From: Neobacillus rhizosphaerae
Lineage (GTDB): Bacteria > Bacillota > Bacilli > Bacillales > Cytobacillaceae
Direction: 5' to 3'
DNA: 64,000 nucleotides
Assembly: GCF_937468385.1 (NCBI RefSeq)
Contig: NZ_CALBWS010000020.1
Coordinates: forward strand, 1-64,000
Numbering within the stretch: position 1 is the first letter of the stretch; the number at the start of each line of letters is the position of its first letter. This document shows positions 1-8,540 of this stretch, piece after piece. Position numbers and translations under genes: made by a program. Below the pieces are notes generated by a model. It worked only from the letters and a program-made list of their open reading frames with translations. It was not told the DNA's origin and did not search any database.

Positions 1-68
1 ATAGCTTCGTTCCCATTTACATACCGTAAAACAATCTGTATTCTATCTTCTGCTGTAAATTTGGCCAT
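1..68 (-). CDS. IS3-family transposase OrfA, N-terminal 22 residues only
   Basis: Reading leftwards from ATG at 68 the peptide begins MAKFTAEDRIQIVLRYVNGN, the usual start of the helix-turn-helix OrfA of IS3/IS150-type elements. OrfA binds the element ends and, through a -1 frameshift with OrfB, makes the transposase. Only the first 22 codons are in the window, so the family call rests on this short stretch and on the element end beside it; integrity cannot be judged. Confidence 0.65.
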   Translation of the reverse strand, partial: MAKFTAEDRIQIVLRYVNGNEA

Positions 69-76
69 AAAAAAAC

Positions 77-114
77 CCCCGTAAACGTCAGATTGGTGTC
101 TAACATTTACGGGG
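77..114 (-). terminator. Hairpin inside the IS end, upstream of its transposase
   Basis: Arms CCCCGTAAA (77-85) and TTTACGGGG (106-114) pair perfectly over 9 bp. On the minus strand a run of seven T follows, then the transposase ATG. It has the form of an intrinsic terminator and would block read-through transcription into the transposase from outside. Confidence 0.6.
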
Positions 115-173
115 CAGTTCACAACGAGTCAGGCTTTTGGTTTTTAAAGTTAGATGAGTATACTAACCTCCTG

Positions 174-203
174 AAAAAAGAGTTGACCCCGCAGGATCAA
201 CCC
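174..203 (-). terminator. Terminator of the M14 carboxypeptidase gene
   Basis: On the minus strand, downstream of the stop at 216, GTTGATCC and GGGTCAAC form a stem with a 4-nt loop, followed by TCTTTTTT. Confidence 0.7.
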
Positions 204-215
204 ATTTGCTTTCAT

Positions 216-2609
216 TTACTTAATTGTAATCGTATCAGAGTTATAGTTTTCCCCATTGCCAAGCGGATTGTAATTTTTCTCAATGTTCCCTGCTGCATCA
301 ACAGCGAAATAATTGATTGTTGCTGTTTTATTAATTTTTATCGTTTCTGCAAATTCACGTGTTCCGCTTAAATTGATTTTCGCTGATTGGAAGGTAGGGC
401 GGCTGCCATCGAGTGTGTAATAAACGGTCGCTGGCTCGCTTGTTTCAATCTTAACCTCAACTGGTCCTGTGTATTTACCGTTTCCAGGTGTAGCTTTTGA
501 GGAAGGCTTCTGATGGTCCTTCGCATAGTTATAAGCTATTTTAATCAAGCCAATCAAACCGTTTGAAAATTCCATTGCCTCTTCATGACCCTCTGCAAAC
601 GATGGCTGGAATCCAACCGCTTGCCATCTCTTCGTATCCTTATTCCATAAATCTGCCCCTACTTCGAAATTCCAGGCGTAAATCCCTTTTTCATACCATA
701 GGTAGTCTGCGGAGTTACCTGCAGCTGAGTACAATACATCAGGAATCGGACCTGTACGGCTTGGAAGAATGACCGTTCCACGGTGGTCCTGAATGTCATT
801 TAACATGATATCAGATGCAGCCCAATAGAATGATTCTTCCCCTGCACTCGGACGAGGTAATGTTACACGGTTGGCATTGTAAGCACCAGGTGACCACATG
901 AAGTAGCCGCCATAGCTATGAATATTCATAGCAAACTTAATGTTCGGATTTTTGTCAGCAAGCCAGACAAGGTTTCTAGCTTCAGGTTCGGAGTTTTCTG
1001 ATGGTCCAGCATAAGTATCACTTCTACAGTTCGTTGTTGAGGCACCGATATAACCGTCAAAAGCTGAGCCGACTGTATGGTTACGGTTAAGGTCAACTCC
1101 CCAAGAATTGCGGTATGCGGGATCAGATTCGGTAGGACCACAGTGGTTGGTCATGTTTCTCCGTTGATTGTTGAAATCATAGAAGCTGTAATTGGCGCCG
1201 TCAGGGTTTACGGACGGAACAAGGAAGATATCAAGATTATCAACAAGTTTCTTCGTTTCACTATCATGATCGTAGTTTCGAAGCAGTCGCTCAGCTGTTT
1301 CTATTGTCACAAGCGGGGTCACCCACTCACGGGCGTGTTCCTGAGCATATCCCAATACCCCAGGCTTGGATCCGTCACGATTCTTACCAATTCGGATCGC
1401 TTTGACCGTGAAAGGATCACGGGAAACATCTGCCGGTGCTTTTAAATTGTCAGTTAATTTCGCAGTAACTGGTGAAACAACCCCTGCTCCACTGTTGCCG
1501 CGATATGTAGTCGCGGTTACAAGTTGACTTACATTTGCATTTATGACATCAACGACCTGTTTTGCAGTACTTGTAGGATTACCGGCTGCATTGGTAGCTA
1601 AATCTACTGAAATCTTTTTACCATCTACAGTTAATTTAAGTGGAGAGTTAGGAGTTCCAGGATTCATAAATTCTACCGATACATCATTACCGCCTTCATG
1701 ACCCCAAGCTTTTGAGGAAACCACTACTGAAGTATTCGTTGTGCTGCCAATGGTTGCCTGAGCAAGACGTCTGTATCCATTTGATTTGTTAGGCATTTTA
1801 ATGATTTCTACTAATTTTGGGAACTCTTTTGCTAGTTTTTCAGCACGGTCATATAATTCATTCGGAGCCATATAGTGGTCAACGAAATCGGTGACATAAT
1901 TTGTTTTTGGCTTTTTAGGCTCTTTTCCTAGCCATTCGGTTACAGCACTCGAAGCTGCCCCACCAAGATTAGATTCAATTTTTACTGATTCAGGGATGGC
2001 AGTTACAGGCAGCATTAGATAGTGGTATAAATATTCTCCATAATCAACTAATCTAGAAAGCGTGGCAGACTTTTCTACCCCATTCTCTGTCCAGGTCGCT
2101 TTAAGAGCGGTGCTTGCTGTAGCGCCTGCACTCGATTTCACTTCGAGATAAAGGAAAGTATCCGATTGATTGGTAAAATGATTAGCCCTAAGGACTTTAA
2201 GAGTATCTTCGGTAGCGGCTAAACTAGCTTGAAGCTGAACAGCTGATTGCCGTTCTGCTACTCTAGCATTCCATTCATTTTCTGTAATTAATGTTTCTTT
2301 TACATTGATACCATAATTCTTTAGCATTTCAATTTCAGATGGTGTGACAACTGCATCTACTTCAAGTTGTCCATTGTTTTCCTCAATTCTATGAGTAAGG
2401 TCAATTCCAAGTTCAAGTAACTTATCCTTGGCTTTGTCATTCGGCACGACTAGTTGAACAATGGAGACAGATTCTTCCTTAGGTAGTGGTAAGTCTGTTT
2501 CATCTGCGTTAGTGGGCATACTGAGGCTGGGGGATAGTACCGAGAAACCGAGTCCGGTTATCGCGGTCATGATCATTAAATTTCTTTTCCACTTTTGTTT
2601 TTTCTTCAC
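216..2609 (-). CDS. Secreted M14-family zinc carboxypeptidase with C-terminal chitobiase-like domain
   Basis: A 797-residue exported metallopeptidase expected to remove C-terminal amino acids from peptides outside the cell. Residues 1-36 form a signal peptide (KKKQKWKR, then a hydrophobic core). The zinc site is visible as H425-x-x-E428 (HARE) and H564 in NIHSYGG, with the catalytic base E649 in NFEVG; SVNPDGANY and VDLNRNH are further M14 motifs. The last ~90 residues (VEVKIETSEPATVYYTLDGS) resemble a CHB_HEX_C-type beta-sandwich that may bind a surface. The start is GTG at 2609, 11 nt after GGAGGT. It stands alone between an IS end and a repeat. Family call firm; substrate unknown. Confidence 0.9.
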   Translation of the reverse strand: MKKKQKWKRNLMIMTAITGLGFSVLSPSLSMPTNADETDLPLPKEESVSIVQLVVPNDKAKDKLLELGIDLTHRIEENNGQLEVDAVVTPSEIEMLKNYGINVKETLITENEWNARVAERQSAVQLQASLAATEDTLKVLRANHFTNQSDTFLYLEVKSSAGATASTALKATWTENGVEKSATLSRLVDYGEYLYHYLMLPVTAIPESVKIESNLGGAASSAVTEWLGKEPKKPKTNYVTDFVDHYMAPNELYDRAEKLAKEFPKLVEIIKMPNKSNGYRRLAQATIGSTTNTSVVVSSKAWGHEGGNDVSVEFMNPGTPNSPLKLTVDGKKISVDLATNAAGNPTSTAKQVVDVINANVSQLVTATTYRGNSGAGVVSPVTAKLTDNLKAPADVSRDPFTVKAIRIGKNRDGSKPGVLGYAQEHAREWVTPLVTIETAERLLRNYDHDSETKKLVDNLDIFLVPSVNPDGANYSFYDFNNQRRNMTNHCGPTESDPAYRNSWGVDLNRNHTVGSAFDGYIGASTTNCRSDTYAGPSENSEPEARNLVWLADKNPNIKFAMNIHSYGGYFMWSPGAYNANRVTLPRPSAGEESFYWAASDIMLNDIQDHRGTVILPSRTGPIPDVLYSAAGNSADYLWYEKGIYAWNFEVGADLWNKDTKRWQAVGFQPSFAEGHEEAMEFSNGLIGLIKIAYNYAKDHQKPSSKATPGNGKYTGPVEVKIETSEPATVYYTLDGSRPTFQSAKINLSGTREFAETIKINKTATINYFAVDAAGNIEKNYNPLGNGENYNSDTITIK

Positions 2610-2778
2610 GTAATAATAGCACCTCCAAAAATATTCAAATTTTGATACAAGTCTATTATAATTTTAATTTTCATAATATTTTGTCATATAATCAAAGGAT
2701 AATGTCTATTTCGTCCTACAAAAATTTCAGAACTCGAAGAAATAGTAATATAAAAATTAATAGGTTTTTTGTATCTAT

Positions 2779-2970
2779 AAAAAACTATCATGAGCCTCAA
2801 CTCCCAACCCTACCATTGAAGTAAATTTAGAGAACAAGCCGTAGTCACCTAATAAAGGCGGTGAGAGCAGAGCTAGACTTCACATCTTTCGTCTAGTGAA
2901 ATGGGTATTTCACTTTAACTGGTTAAAGTGATTCATTTTTGCGGCGCTCCGCCCCTTTTCCACAGAAAAA
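2779..2970 (+). repeat. 192-bp structured repeat, copy A (inverted partner at 17636-17828)
   Basis: Matches the reverse complement of 17636-17828 with about four substitutions, all near 2816-2824. It contains hairpins: CTAGAC/GTCTAG around 2873-2896, a perfect 10-bp stem TCACTTTAAC/GTTAAAGTGA at about 2910-2931, and a GC-rich GGCG/CGCC stem near 2942-2955. No open reading frame and no terminal inverted repeats are apparent. With the hairpin family member at 3121 it fills most of the 706-bp gap between the carboxypeptidase and DUF2157 genes. Confidence 0.85.
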
Positions 2971-3120
2971 TACTATGATTCTTGAAAGTAAAAACTCAGG
3001 TTGGGATGGAGGTAAACAACAAACTTATCCTGTAATATCTTTTAAGAAAAATCTGTTAGTGACATTATTTTTGTTTCAGTAGAATTTTGTCGATTCTTGA
3101 GTAATTATGTGTAACAACTA

Positions 3121-3198
3121 GGGTGTCAGGCACCACTCGTGGACATTTGTGTGCTGTGGGTGGACATTATTTTTTGAGCTATGATGTGTCTGACACCA
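3121..3198. repeat. GGTGTCAGGCACC hairpin repeat, member 1
   Basis: Left arm GGTGTCAGGCACC at 3122-3134, core CTCGTGGACATTTGT, and a partly matching right arm TGTCTGACACC at 3187-3197. It lies just upstream of the DUF2157 gene and ends before that gene's ribosome binding site. Confidence 0.8.
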
Positions 3199-3315
3199 TT
3201 TTTTGATAAAATATGCTTGAAGGATGTTTTTAGATATTTCAATCTTTTTTGGCTAGGGAATTTATTATTTATTGCATTGTTTATGAATAGATTAAATGAA
3301 GGGGGTGGAATTTTC

Positions 3316-4392
3316 ATGCGTGTTGTCAAAGAGGATGAGTTAAAGTTTTTAAGGCAGGAGCTTCATTACTTGGTTGAAAAACAGGTTATTCCAACTGAAA
3401 AGTCCGAAGAGATTCAAGCATTGTATGAAGTAAGGGATAAGCCATCCTTTACGAAGACGCTCCTGTATGTGGGTTCGATATTAATTGGGGCCGGAATTCT
3501 TAGCTTCATCGCGAGTAACTGGGGTGAGATTGGAAAACCACTCAAACTTCTTCTTATTCTTGGCATCTTTCTTGGCTGTAATTTTACTGGATTGAAGCTT
3601 GAAAGAAATTATCCGAAGACGTCAAAGAGCTTCTATTATCTTGGTGTACTTGTTTTCGGTGCCGGTATTTTTCTAGTTGAACAGATGTTTCATATTGGAG
3701 GAAGTATTCAGGAGGCCTTTTTATGGTGGTCGCTTGGTATTCTACCGTTAGCCTTGGTGCTTCGTGATAAATGGATTTTATTGGCGGCAGCAGTTTTTTC
3801 ACTTATTCACATCTTAGACAGCTCTTATCTTCAAGGAGAAGTCATCCCCTTCTGGATTCTTGTTTGGATCGCCGCGATATATTATTTAAATGAGAAAATC
3901 AGTTTTTCAAGAGTAACAGGCTTTGTCAATGGCCTAACATTGCTTGCTTTTATTGGCACTATCATTAGCTATTTTATCTATAGGTTCGAGTATTTCGATT
4001 ATCCATATGTGCATGGCTTAATCTATTTGGCCATCGGCATTGGTCTTGTCTTTTTGAGAGGAAAAATAAGAGAGGTGTACGTATTTTTAGGATACCTCGT
4101 CCATGGAGTTGCCGCTCTTTTGCTATCTTTTGAGGACACATGGCCTGGTCAAGTAGGGTGGATGTATATTGCCTTTTCACTGCTCTATCTCCTCTTTCTT
4201 TTTTACTTAATAAAAAAAGGGAGCTTGCTCAGCATCATCATCCTATGTGTGATGATTTTCCGTTTTTACTTGGATATCTCCTTTGCCTTTTTACCAAAAT
4301 CGTTCGTGTTTATCATTGGAGGAGTCCTCTTGCTCGGCTTTGGTTTTTATTTTGAAAAACAAAGAAGAAGAGGAGAGGAAATTCATGAATAA
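3316..4392 (+). CDS. DUF2157 multi-spanning membrane protein
   Basis: A 358-residue integral membrane protein of the DUF2157 family. The N-terminal ~60 residues are soluble (LVEKQVIPTEKSEEIQALYE), followed by about ten hydrophobic segments starting at TLLYVGSILIGAGILSFIAS. The start at 3316 is preferred because GGGGGTGG lies 8 nt upstream; an in-frame start at 3181 has no such site and lies inside a repeat. The stop overlaps the next gene by 8 nt, so the two are translationally coupled. DUF2157 proteins are commonly paired with a GDYXXLXY protein, as here. The molecular function is not known. Confidence 0.8.
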   Translation: MRVVKEDELKFLRQELHYLVEKQVIPTEKSEEIQALYEVRDKPSFTKTLLYVGSILIGAGILSFIASNWGEIGKPLKLLLILGIFLGCNFTGLKLERNYPKTSKSFYYLGVLVFGAGIFLVEQMFHIGGSIQEAFLWWSLGILPLALVLRDKWILLAAAVFSLIHILDSSYLQGEVIPFWILVWIAAIYYLNEKISFSRVTGFVNGLTLLAFIGTIISYFIYRFEYFDYPYVHGLIYLAIGIGLVFLRGKIREVYVFLGYLVHGVAALLLSFEDTWPGQVGWMYIAFSLLYLLFLFYLIKKGSLLSIIILCVMIFRFYLDISFAFLPKSFVFIIGGVLLLGFGFYFEKQRRRGEEIHE

Positions 4393-4918
4393 ACGAACAA
4401 AACAGTTGATATTGGCCTGTTTAGTGCCAGTGCTCATTCTTTTGGGTATGTGTTTTAATCCTCTTCTTACACTGGTGAAAGGGGAAGAGATTACTCTACA
4501 AACAATACCGGTCGACCCATCGGACTTATTTCGGGGTGATTATGTGACTTTACGATATGATGCAGAAGAAGTCCCAAAACAATTGGTGGAACAAGAAGTG
4601 CTCGATGAAACAATGGGATGGGGGCGTAATAGAGTGGTATATGTTCTTTTGGAAAAAAAGAACGGAGTCCATACCCCTGTTAAGGTTACTCTTCATAAAC
4701 CAGAAAAGGGAATATTTCTAAAAGGAAACCTAGACTTTATTGGTACAAATCGGAATGGAAATGAAGTTGCTTTCATCAAGTACAGTCTTGATAAATATTA
4801 TATCGAGGACAATACCGGAACAGAATGGGAAAAGGCGTCTACCAAAGGTGAAATATGGGCAAAAGCCAAAGTCAACAACGGCTACGCCATCTTGACTGGC
4901 ATTGAAATGAAAAAATAG
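4385..4918 (+). CDS. GDYXXLXY domain protein, membrane-anchored
   Basis: A 177-residue protein with one N-terminal membrane segment or uncleaved signal (LILACLVPVLILLGMCF) and an outside domain with the family motif GDYVTLRY near residue 47, after VDPSDLFR. The start at 4385 sits 5 nt after GAGAGG and lies inside the end of the DUF2157 gene. The pairing suggests a two-protein envelope complex with the upstream product; this is inference and no enzymatic motif is seen. A terminator follows at 5018. Confidence 0.8.
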   Translation: MNKRTKQLILACLVPVLILLGMCFNPLLTLVKGEEITLQTIPVDPSDLFRGDYVTLRYDAEEVPKQLVEQEVLDETMGWGRNRVVYVLLEKKNGVHTPVKVTLHKPEKGIFLKGNLDFIGTNRNGNEVAFIKYSLDKYYIEDNTGTEWEKASTKGEIWAKAKVNNGYAILTGIEMKK

Positions 4919-4931
4919 CGTGTAATAGAGA

Positions 4932-5009
4932 AGGTGTCAGGCACCGATCGCGGACAATTGTCCGTGTGGGGCGGACATTGTGCGAAAAAACTTGTGGTGA
5001 CTGACACCC
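4932..5009. repeat. GGTGTCAGGCACC hairpin repeat, member 2
   Basis: Arms GGTGTCAGGCACC (4933-4945) and GGTGACTGACACC (4996-5008) enclose a core with its own GGACAATTGTCC palindrome. It begins 14 nt after the stop of the GDYXXLXY gene. Confidence 0.85.
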
Positions 5010-5017
5010 ATGTGCTG

Positions 5018-5056
5018 AAAAAGGATTGAGCCTTGATAATGCCCAATCCTTTTTTG
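5018..5056. terminator. Bidirectional terminator between convergent genes
   Basis: AAAAAGGATTG (5018-5028) pairs with CAATCCTTTTT (5044-5054), giving a T-run on both strands between the GDYXXLXY gene (+) and the acetyltransferase gene (-). Confidence 0.75.
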
Positions 5057-5099
5057 TCGTTTTAGCCGAATTTATCGATATGGTAACTGCTAATCACTT

Positions 5100-5876
5100 T
5101 TATTCGAATGCTTGTGACATGCAAGGTGTTGAGTAGGCTAGGCATTGGAAGCCTTGTTTTTCGAGGATGGGCTGGCTCATAGAGCTGGCATCGACCATTA
5201 ATAGACGGTATCCTCTTGAAGCGGCCTCACGAGCACGGATGACGAGCAGCGAACTGTAGAAACCTCGTTTCCTAAATTCAGGTAGTGTGGATCCTCCCCA
5301 TAGGCTTGCAAATGGAGTGCCTTCGTGAAGGTACATCCAGGCTGCACTGACAACTCTATCCGCGACAAAGGCCCCATAAACATGCAATCCCGATAAATTG
5401 TCGTGTAATTCTTTTACCAGCCGTTCGCCTAACTCTTGGTGACTTACATTCCAAATCTCTTCTTCCAGCCGGACGATCTCATATATGCCTTGTTCATCGG
5501 TGATTCTTTTAATCTCTGGCTGCACAGGCATGTTCAGCAGTTGTTCACCTTCGGTTAAATCGAATACCATAAGGGCTTCCTGGTCTTCGATGGTAAATCC
5601 CCTTGCCTGCAGCTTTTCCTTTAAGCTTTTCGGCTGGTCATAATCGAATACCTTCCATTCGAATGGTTGATTTAAATTAGAAAAATAGCTGATTTGTTCA
5701 TCGATGACCGCGTCTGCGTTAGATTCATCCATTTGAGAAAAAAGGACGAAACCCGGTTCGCTTGTCGAGGATATCTGTCGAATAACTGTGGCGTTCCTTT
5801 CAACGCGATACCCAGGATAGGTAATCTCAATCCGCATATGTTTATTAAAAAGGTCAAGCATCTGTTCTCTGTTCAT
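5100..5876 (-). CDS. GNAT-family N-acetyltransferase
   Basis: A 258-residue protein whose C-terminal half has the GNAT acetyl-CoA fold: PEFRKRGFYSSLL (the R/Q-x-x-G-x-G/A loop, here KRGFYSS) and later SSMSQPILEKQGF. The N-terminal ~120 residues resemble the variable first domain of longer GNAT proteins. It would move an acetyl group from acetyl-CoA to an amine; the substrate cannot be told. The start at 5876 follows GGAGG with 5 nt spacing. It is a single-gene unit. Confidence 0.75.
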   Translation of the reverse strand: MNREQMLDLFNKHMRIEITYPGYRVERNATVIRQISSTSEPGFVLFSQMDESNADAVIDEQISYFSNLNQPFEWKVFDYDQPKSLKEKLQARGFTIEDQEALMVFDLTEGEQLLNMPVQPEIKRITDEQGIYEIVRLEEEIWNVSHQELGERLVKELHDNLSGLHVYGAFVADRVVSAAWMYLHEGTPFASLWGGSTLPEFRKRGFYSSLLVIRAREAASRGYRLLMVDASSMSQPILEKQGFQCLAYSTPCMSQAFE

Positions 5877-6078
5877 AAAAGCCTCCTATTCGTTTGCCTT
5901 CTCTTAAAGATTCCTGTTATATCCATAATAATATATTTAATAAAAGTGAAGGGGAATTTATATAGTATTTTAAGGGCTATAGATTGGCCTTTGAGAAATT
6001 CCTAGTATTTATTGAACAAAAATAGAAAGTAAATCAAATGCCTTTTTGGAAACTCGATTGTATATCATCAAAAAACTT

Positions 6079-6111
6079 ATTGTTAACCAAAATTATTTTA
6101 TGGTTGACAAT
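6079..6111 (+). promoter_or_regulatory. BirA-type biotin operator overlapping the bioY promoter
   Basis: ATTGTTAACC (6079-6088) and GGTTGACAAT (6102-6111) form an inverted repeat; counted as TTGTTAAC and GTTGACAA the half-sites are 15 nt apart, the Firmicutes BirA arrangement. TTGACA (6104-6109) in the right half can serve as the -35 box, with TTATTT at 6127-6132 as -10. Biotin-loaded BirA would therefore block transcription of the biotin transporter. The rest of the 298-bp gap (5877-6174) is AT-rich with nothing else recognised. Confidence 0.8.
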
Positions 6112-6174
6112 TAACCTCTAAACCATTTATTTTATATTTATGACATTTTAATTTACGATGGGAGAATGAAAAGA

Positions 6175-6765
6175 ATGAAGTTAAGGGCACTTGATATAAC
6201 ACTTGTTGGAATGTTCGTAGCGCTTATGACGATTGGGGCAAACATAACAACGATTGCTCCATTTTTGCGTGTAGGCGGAGTTCCGATCACCTTGCAAACC
6301 TTTTTTGCTATCTTAGCAGGATTAATTTTGGGGAGTCGATTGGGCGCGATTGCGATGATTGTTTATATGTTATTAGGTATGGTGGGAGCACCAGTCTTTG
6401 CAGATTTTTACGGAGGACTCTCAATCATTTTTAGACCGACTTTTGGTTTTATCATTTCGTATATTTTTGCTGCTTTTATCATTGGGAAAGTGGTGGAAAG
6501 GAAAAAAACTTTGTCGGCTTTTATCATAGCCTCCTTAATCGGAATGGCCGTCAATTACCTCTTCGGAACAAACTGGATGTATTATGCTTATAAGCTTTGG
6601 GCTGATGCACCAGAAGGATTTACCTACAAAATGGCCTGGTTGTGGATGGTTGCTCCGCTGCCAAAGGATATTATCCTATCAGTCCTTGCAGGAATGATGG
6701 CCCACCGGCTTGAAAAAACCGTCCTATCAAAAGGACAGTTCAAAAATCTAAAAAGGGTATCCTAA
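6175..6765 (+). CDS. bioY: BioY biotin transporter, S component of an ECF transporter
   Basis: A 196-residue integral membrane protein with about six hydrophobic segments and BioY-typical stretches: GGVPITLQTFFAILAGLILG, YMLLGMVGAPVF and RPTFGFIISYIF. It binds biotin and works either alone or with the shared EcfAA'T energising module, which is not encoded here. An ATG at 6166 lies almost on top of GATGGGAG, so the in-frame ATG at 6175 (10 nt after GGGAG) is the better start. The BirA operator upstream supports the assignment independently. A long hairpin repeat right after the stop may act as terminator. Confidence 0.92.
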   Translation: MKLRALDITLVGMFVALMTIGANITTIAPFLRVGGVPITLQTFFAILAGLILGSRLGAIAMIVYMLLGMVGAPVFADFYGGLSIIFRPTFGFIISYIFAAFIIGKVVERKKTLSAFIIASLIGMAVNYLFGTNWMYYAYKLWADAPEGFTYKMAWLWMVAPLPKDIILSVLAGMMAHRLEKTVLSKGQFKNLKRVS

Positions 6766-6766
6766 T

Positions 6767-6834
6767 GTGTCAGGCACCAATATTAATCAGTGTCCACCGG
6801 AGAAGGACAAATGTATTTTAGTGGTGCCTGACAC
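6767..6834. repeat. GGTGTCAGGCACC hairpin repeat, member 3
   Basis: Perfect 13-bp arms GTGTCAGGCACCA (6767-6779) and TGGTGCCTGACAC (6822-6834) around a core carrying GTGTCC and GGACAAATG. It starts 1 nt after the bioY stop codon. Confidence 0.88.
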
Positions 6835-6878
6835 TTAAGAAATAATTAGCAATAATCTATTAGAAAAGAGTTTTCTAG

Positions 6879-8135
6879 TTATACCAATTCTTTGGTTATT
6901 AGGCCGTTTACCATCGATACTTGGTTTTTTCCACGTTGTTTGGATTGGAGCATTAATTCGTCTGCTTGGATATAGGCTTTTTCAATTGAGGTGAGTTCGT
7001 TAATTTTATAGAAATAGAGCCCGAATGATGCTGTATAGAAAATGGAGGTTTTTTCCCCATTGTACTCTACTTCCACGGAATTTTTTTCAACTCCACGTAG
7101 GATACTATTAATCAAATCCGCTGTCTCACTAAAATCTCTTTTTCTAAGACAAAGAGTAAATTCCTCACCGCCGCTTCTGAAAAGATAATCATCTTCGCTC
7201 AGGTAGCCTTTTAGTGTCGCAGCAAAGTGTTGGATAACTTTATCCCCTACAGCATGATTGTAGCTGTCGTTAATTCTTTTAAATTTATCGATGTCGGCTA
7301 CGACAATACCGATTTTCTCGCTAGTTTGGTTTAACTCCTCCATTTTTTTATCCATGAAGGTGCGATTAAAGACGCCAGTCAAAAAGTCTGTATAGGCCAT
7401 TTGCTCGAACTGATCCCGTTCTAGCTTGTTTTGAATACTTTGAGATTTTGAATAAAACGAAAGATTAACAATGTAGTTTAAAATAAATAAGCTGATTATC
7501 ATTTCCCATTTTCCCTCTTGGAGAAAAAGAAATAATAGACCGTTAGTTATCGCCACTTTCCCATAGTCAAGAAAACTTATATCTTTAAAAATAAAGTGGA
7601 TTCCCTCTTTAAAGGTTATTGATTCTCCGATAGTACCAAATAATAACACCATAATTGCCCCTGAAATGTAAGAAGAAATACATACTAATATAAAAAGTAG
7701 AACCCAATAGCCAAAGGGGAAAGATTGAAAACTCGAATGAAAGTGTTGGAATAGAAAATAGACAAATGAATTAGTTATAACAAAGGTGCCAATATTATAA
7801 AAAGTATCGAAGAATTCATTAGGGTCAGCGATTTTCTTCCATTTTCGATAAAAATAAACAGTAAATCGATAAATGGTCTCCAAGATGAACAAGCCCAATG
7901 GTCCAGCAAATAAAACAAAGGATAAATCATAGCTAATTCCATATTCAATATTAGTATTGCCATTTTTATAGAATACCCGAAGACGAAAATATAGAGTGGA
8001 GAAAAACCAGAATACAATGATGGCCGTTATAAAGCTGGTGTTGTCTGCCAAAATTTCCGATGAAGAAAATGCTATGGCCACAGCAGTAAGAAATAACGAT
8101 AGTTCGTATAACCTTGATTTCAACATAACATTCAA
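6879..8135 (-). CDS. Membrane-bound GGDEF diguanylate cyclase
   Basis: A 418-residue protein expected to make cyclic di-GMP from two GTP. The first ~235 residues hold about six to seven membrane segments with no named sensor domain that I recognise. The C-terminal ~175 residues are a GGDEF domain: DFLTGVFNRTF, VADIDKFKRINDSYNHAVGD and the active site RSGGEEF. The residues ahead of GGEEF (SEDDYLFRS) lack the RxxD product-inhibition site. No EAL or HD-GYP phosphodiesterase is in the window. ATG start at 8135; single-gene unit read leftwards. Confidence 0.88.
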   Translation of the reverse strand: MNVMLKSRLYELSLFLTAVAIAFSSSEILADNTSFITAIIVFWFFSTLYFRLRVFYKNGNTNIEYGISYDLSFVLFAGPLGLFILETIYRFTVYFYRKWKKIADPNEFFDTFYNIGTFVITNSFVYFLFQHFHSSFQSFPFGYWVLLFILVCISSYISGAIMVLLFGTIGESITFKEGIHFIFKDISFLDYGKVAITNGLLFLFLQEGKWEMIISLFILNYIVNLSFYSKSQSIQNKLERDQFEQMAYTDFLTGVFNRTFMDKKMEELNQTSEKIGIVVADIDKFKRINDSYNHAVGDKVIQHFAATLKGYLSEDDYLFRSGGEEFTLCLRKRDFSETADLINSILRGVEKNSVEVEYNGEKTSIFYTASFGLYFYKINELTSIEKAYIQADELMLQSKQRGKNQVSMVNGLITKELV

Positions 8136-8368
8136 TTCCCTTCCTATAATAGAAATTCTCTCTTGAAGTTAGTTCTATATCGTCTGAATATGATTGTAAT
8201 AAAGGGTTCTATATAATCTATTGTACAAAATTTCCTGAAGATAACGAATTGTTTTTTTAATAACGGAAAAATTGGCAAAAATTCATAGCCCCCTGAAGGT
8301 TTTGGAAGTTCTGCTTCGCCCAAAGCTAAAATGAAACACATGGCTAGTATTGTGTAAATAGTGGTAAT
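8136..8368. other. Intergenic stretch, nothing recognised
   Basis: AT-rich spacer upstream of the GGDEF gene. It must contain that gene's promoter on the minus strand, but I could not choose a convincing -35/-10 pair. With the hairpin repeat at 8369 and the leader to 8540 it makes up a 405-bp gap. Confidence 0.4.
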
Positions 8369-8418
8369 GGTGTCAGGCACCGCTCGTGGACAAATGTCTT
8401 TTTGTGGTGCCTGACACC
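8369..8418. repeat. GGTGTCAGGCACC hairpin repeat, member 4
   Basis: The most compact full palindrome of the family: GGTGTCAGGCACC (8369-8381) and GGTGCCTGACACC (8406-8418), 13 of 13 pairs, with a 24-nt core CTCGTGGACAAATGTC. It lies between divergent promoters, not after a stop. Confidence 0.88.
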
Positions 8419-8540
8419 TTTTAAACGATTCCCTGCATCTTTTAAATTCAGAATTTTGTGTAAATTAATATCATAAAGGATGTTTAATACTATATAATCG
8501 AAGAGAGCTCTTTTCATATTTATAAAGTGAGGTGTTGTTG

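Larger units (their letters stand above)
1..121 (-). mobile_element. Left end of an IS3-family insertion sequence (cut by window edge)
   Basis: The segment ends with TGAACTGCCCCG on the minus strand (tip at 121, TG...CA type end) and leads straight into an orfA-type transposase start at 68. The rest of the element lies outside the window, so its length, other end and target duplication cannot be seen. Between tip and gene is a hairpin (77-85 with 106-114). Confidence 0.7.

Noticed and set aside
2779..2970. 192-bp repeat as a known riboswitch or T-box
   Set aside because: None of the conserved cores of common Bacillus riboswitches or the T-box sequence is visible, and copy B sits after a terminator rather than before a gene in the right orientation.
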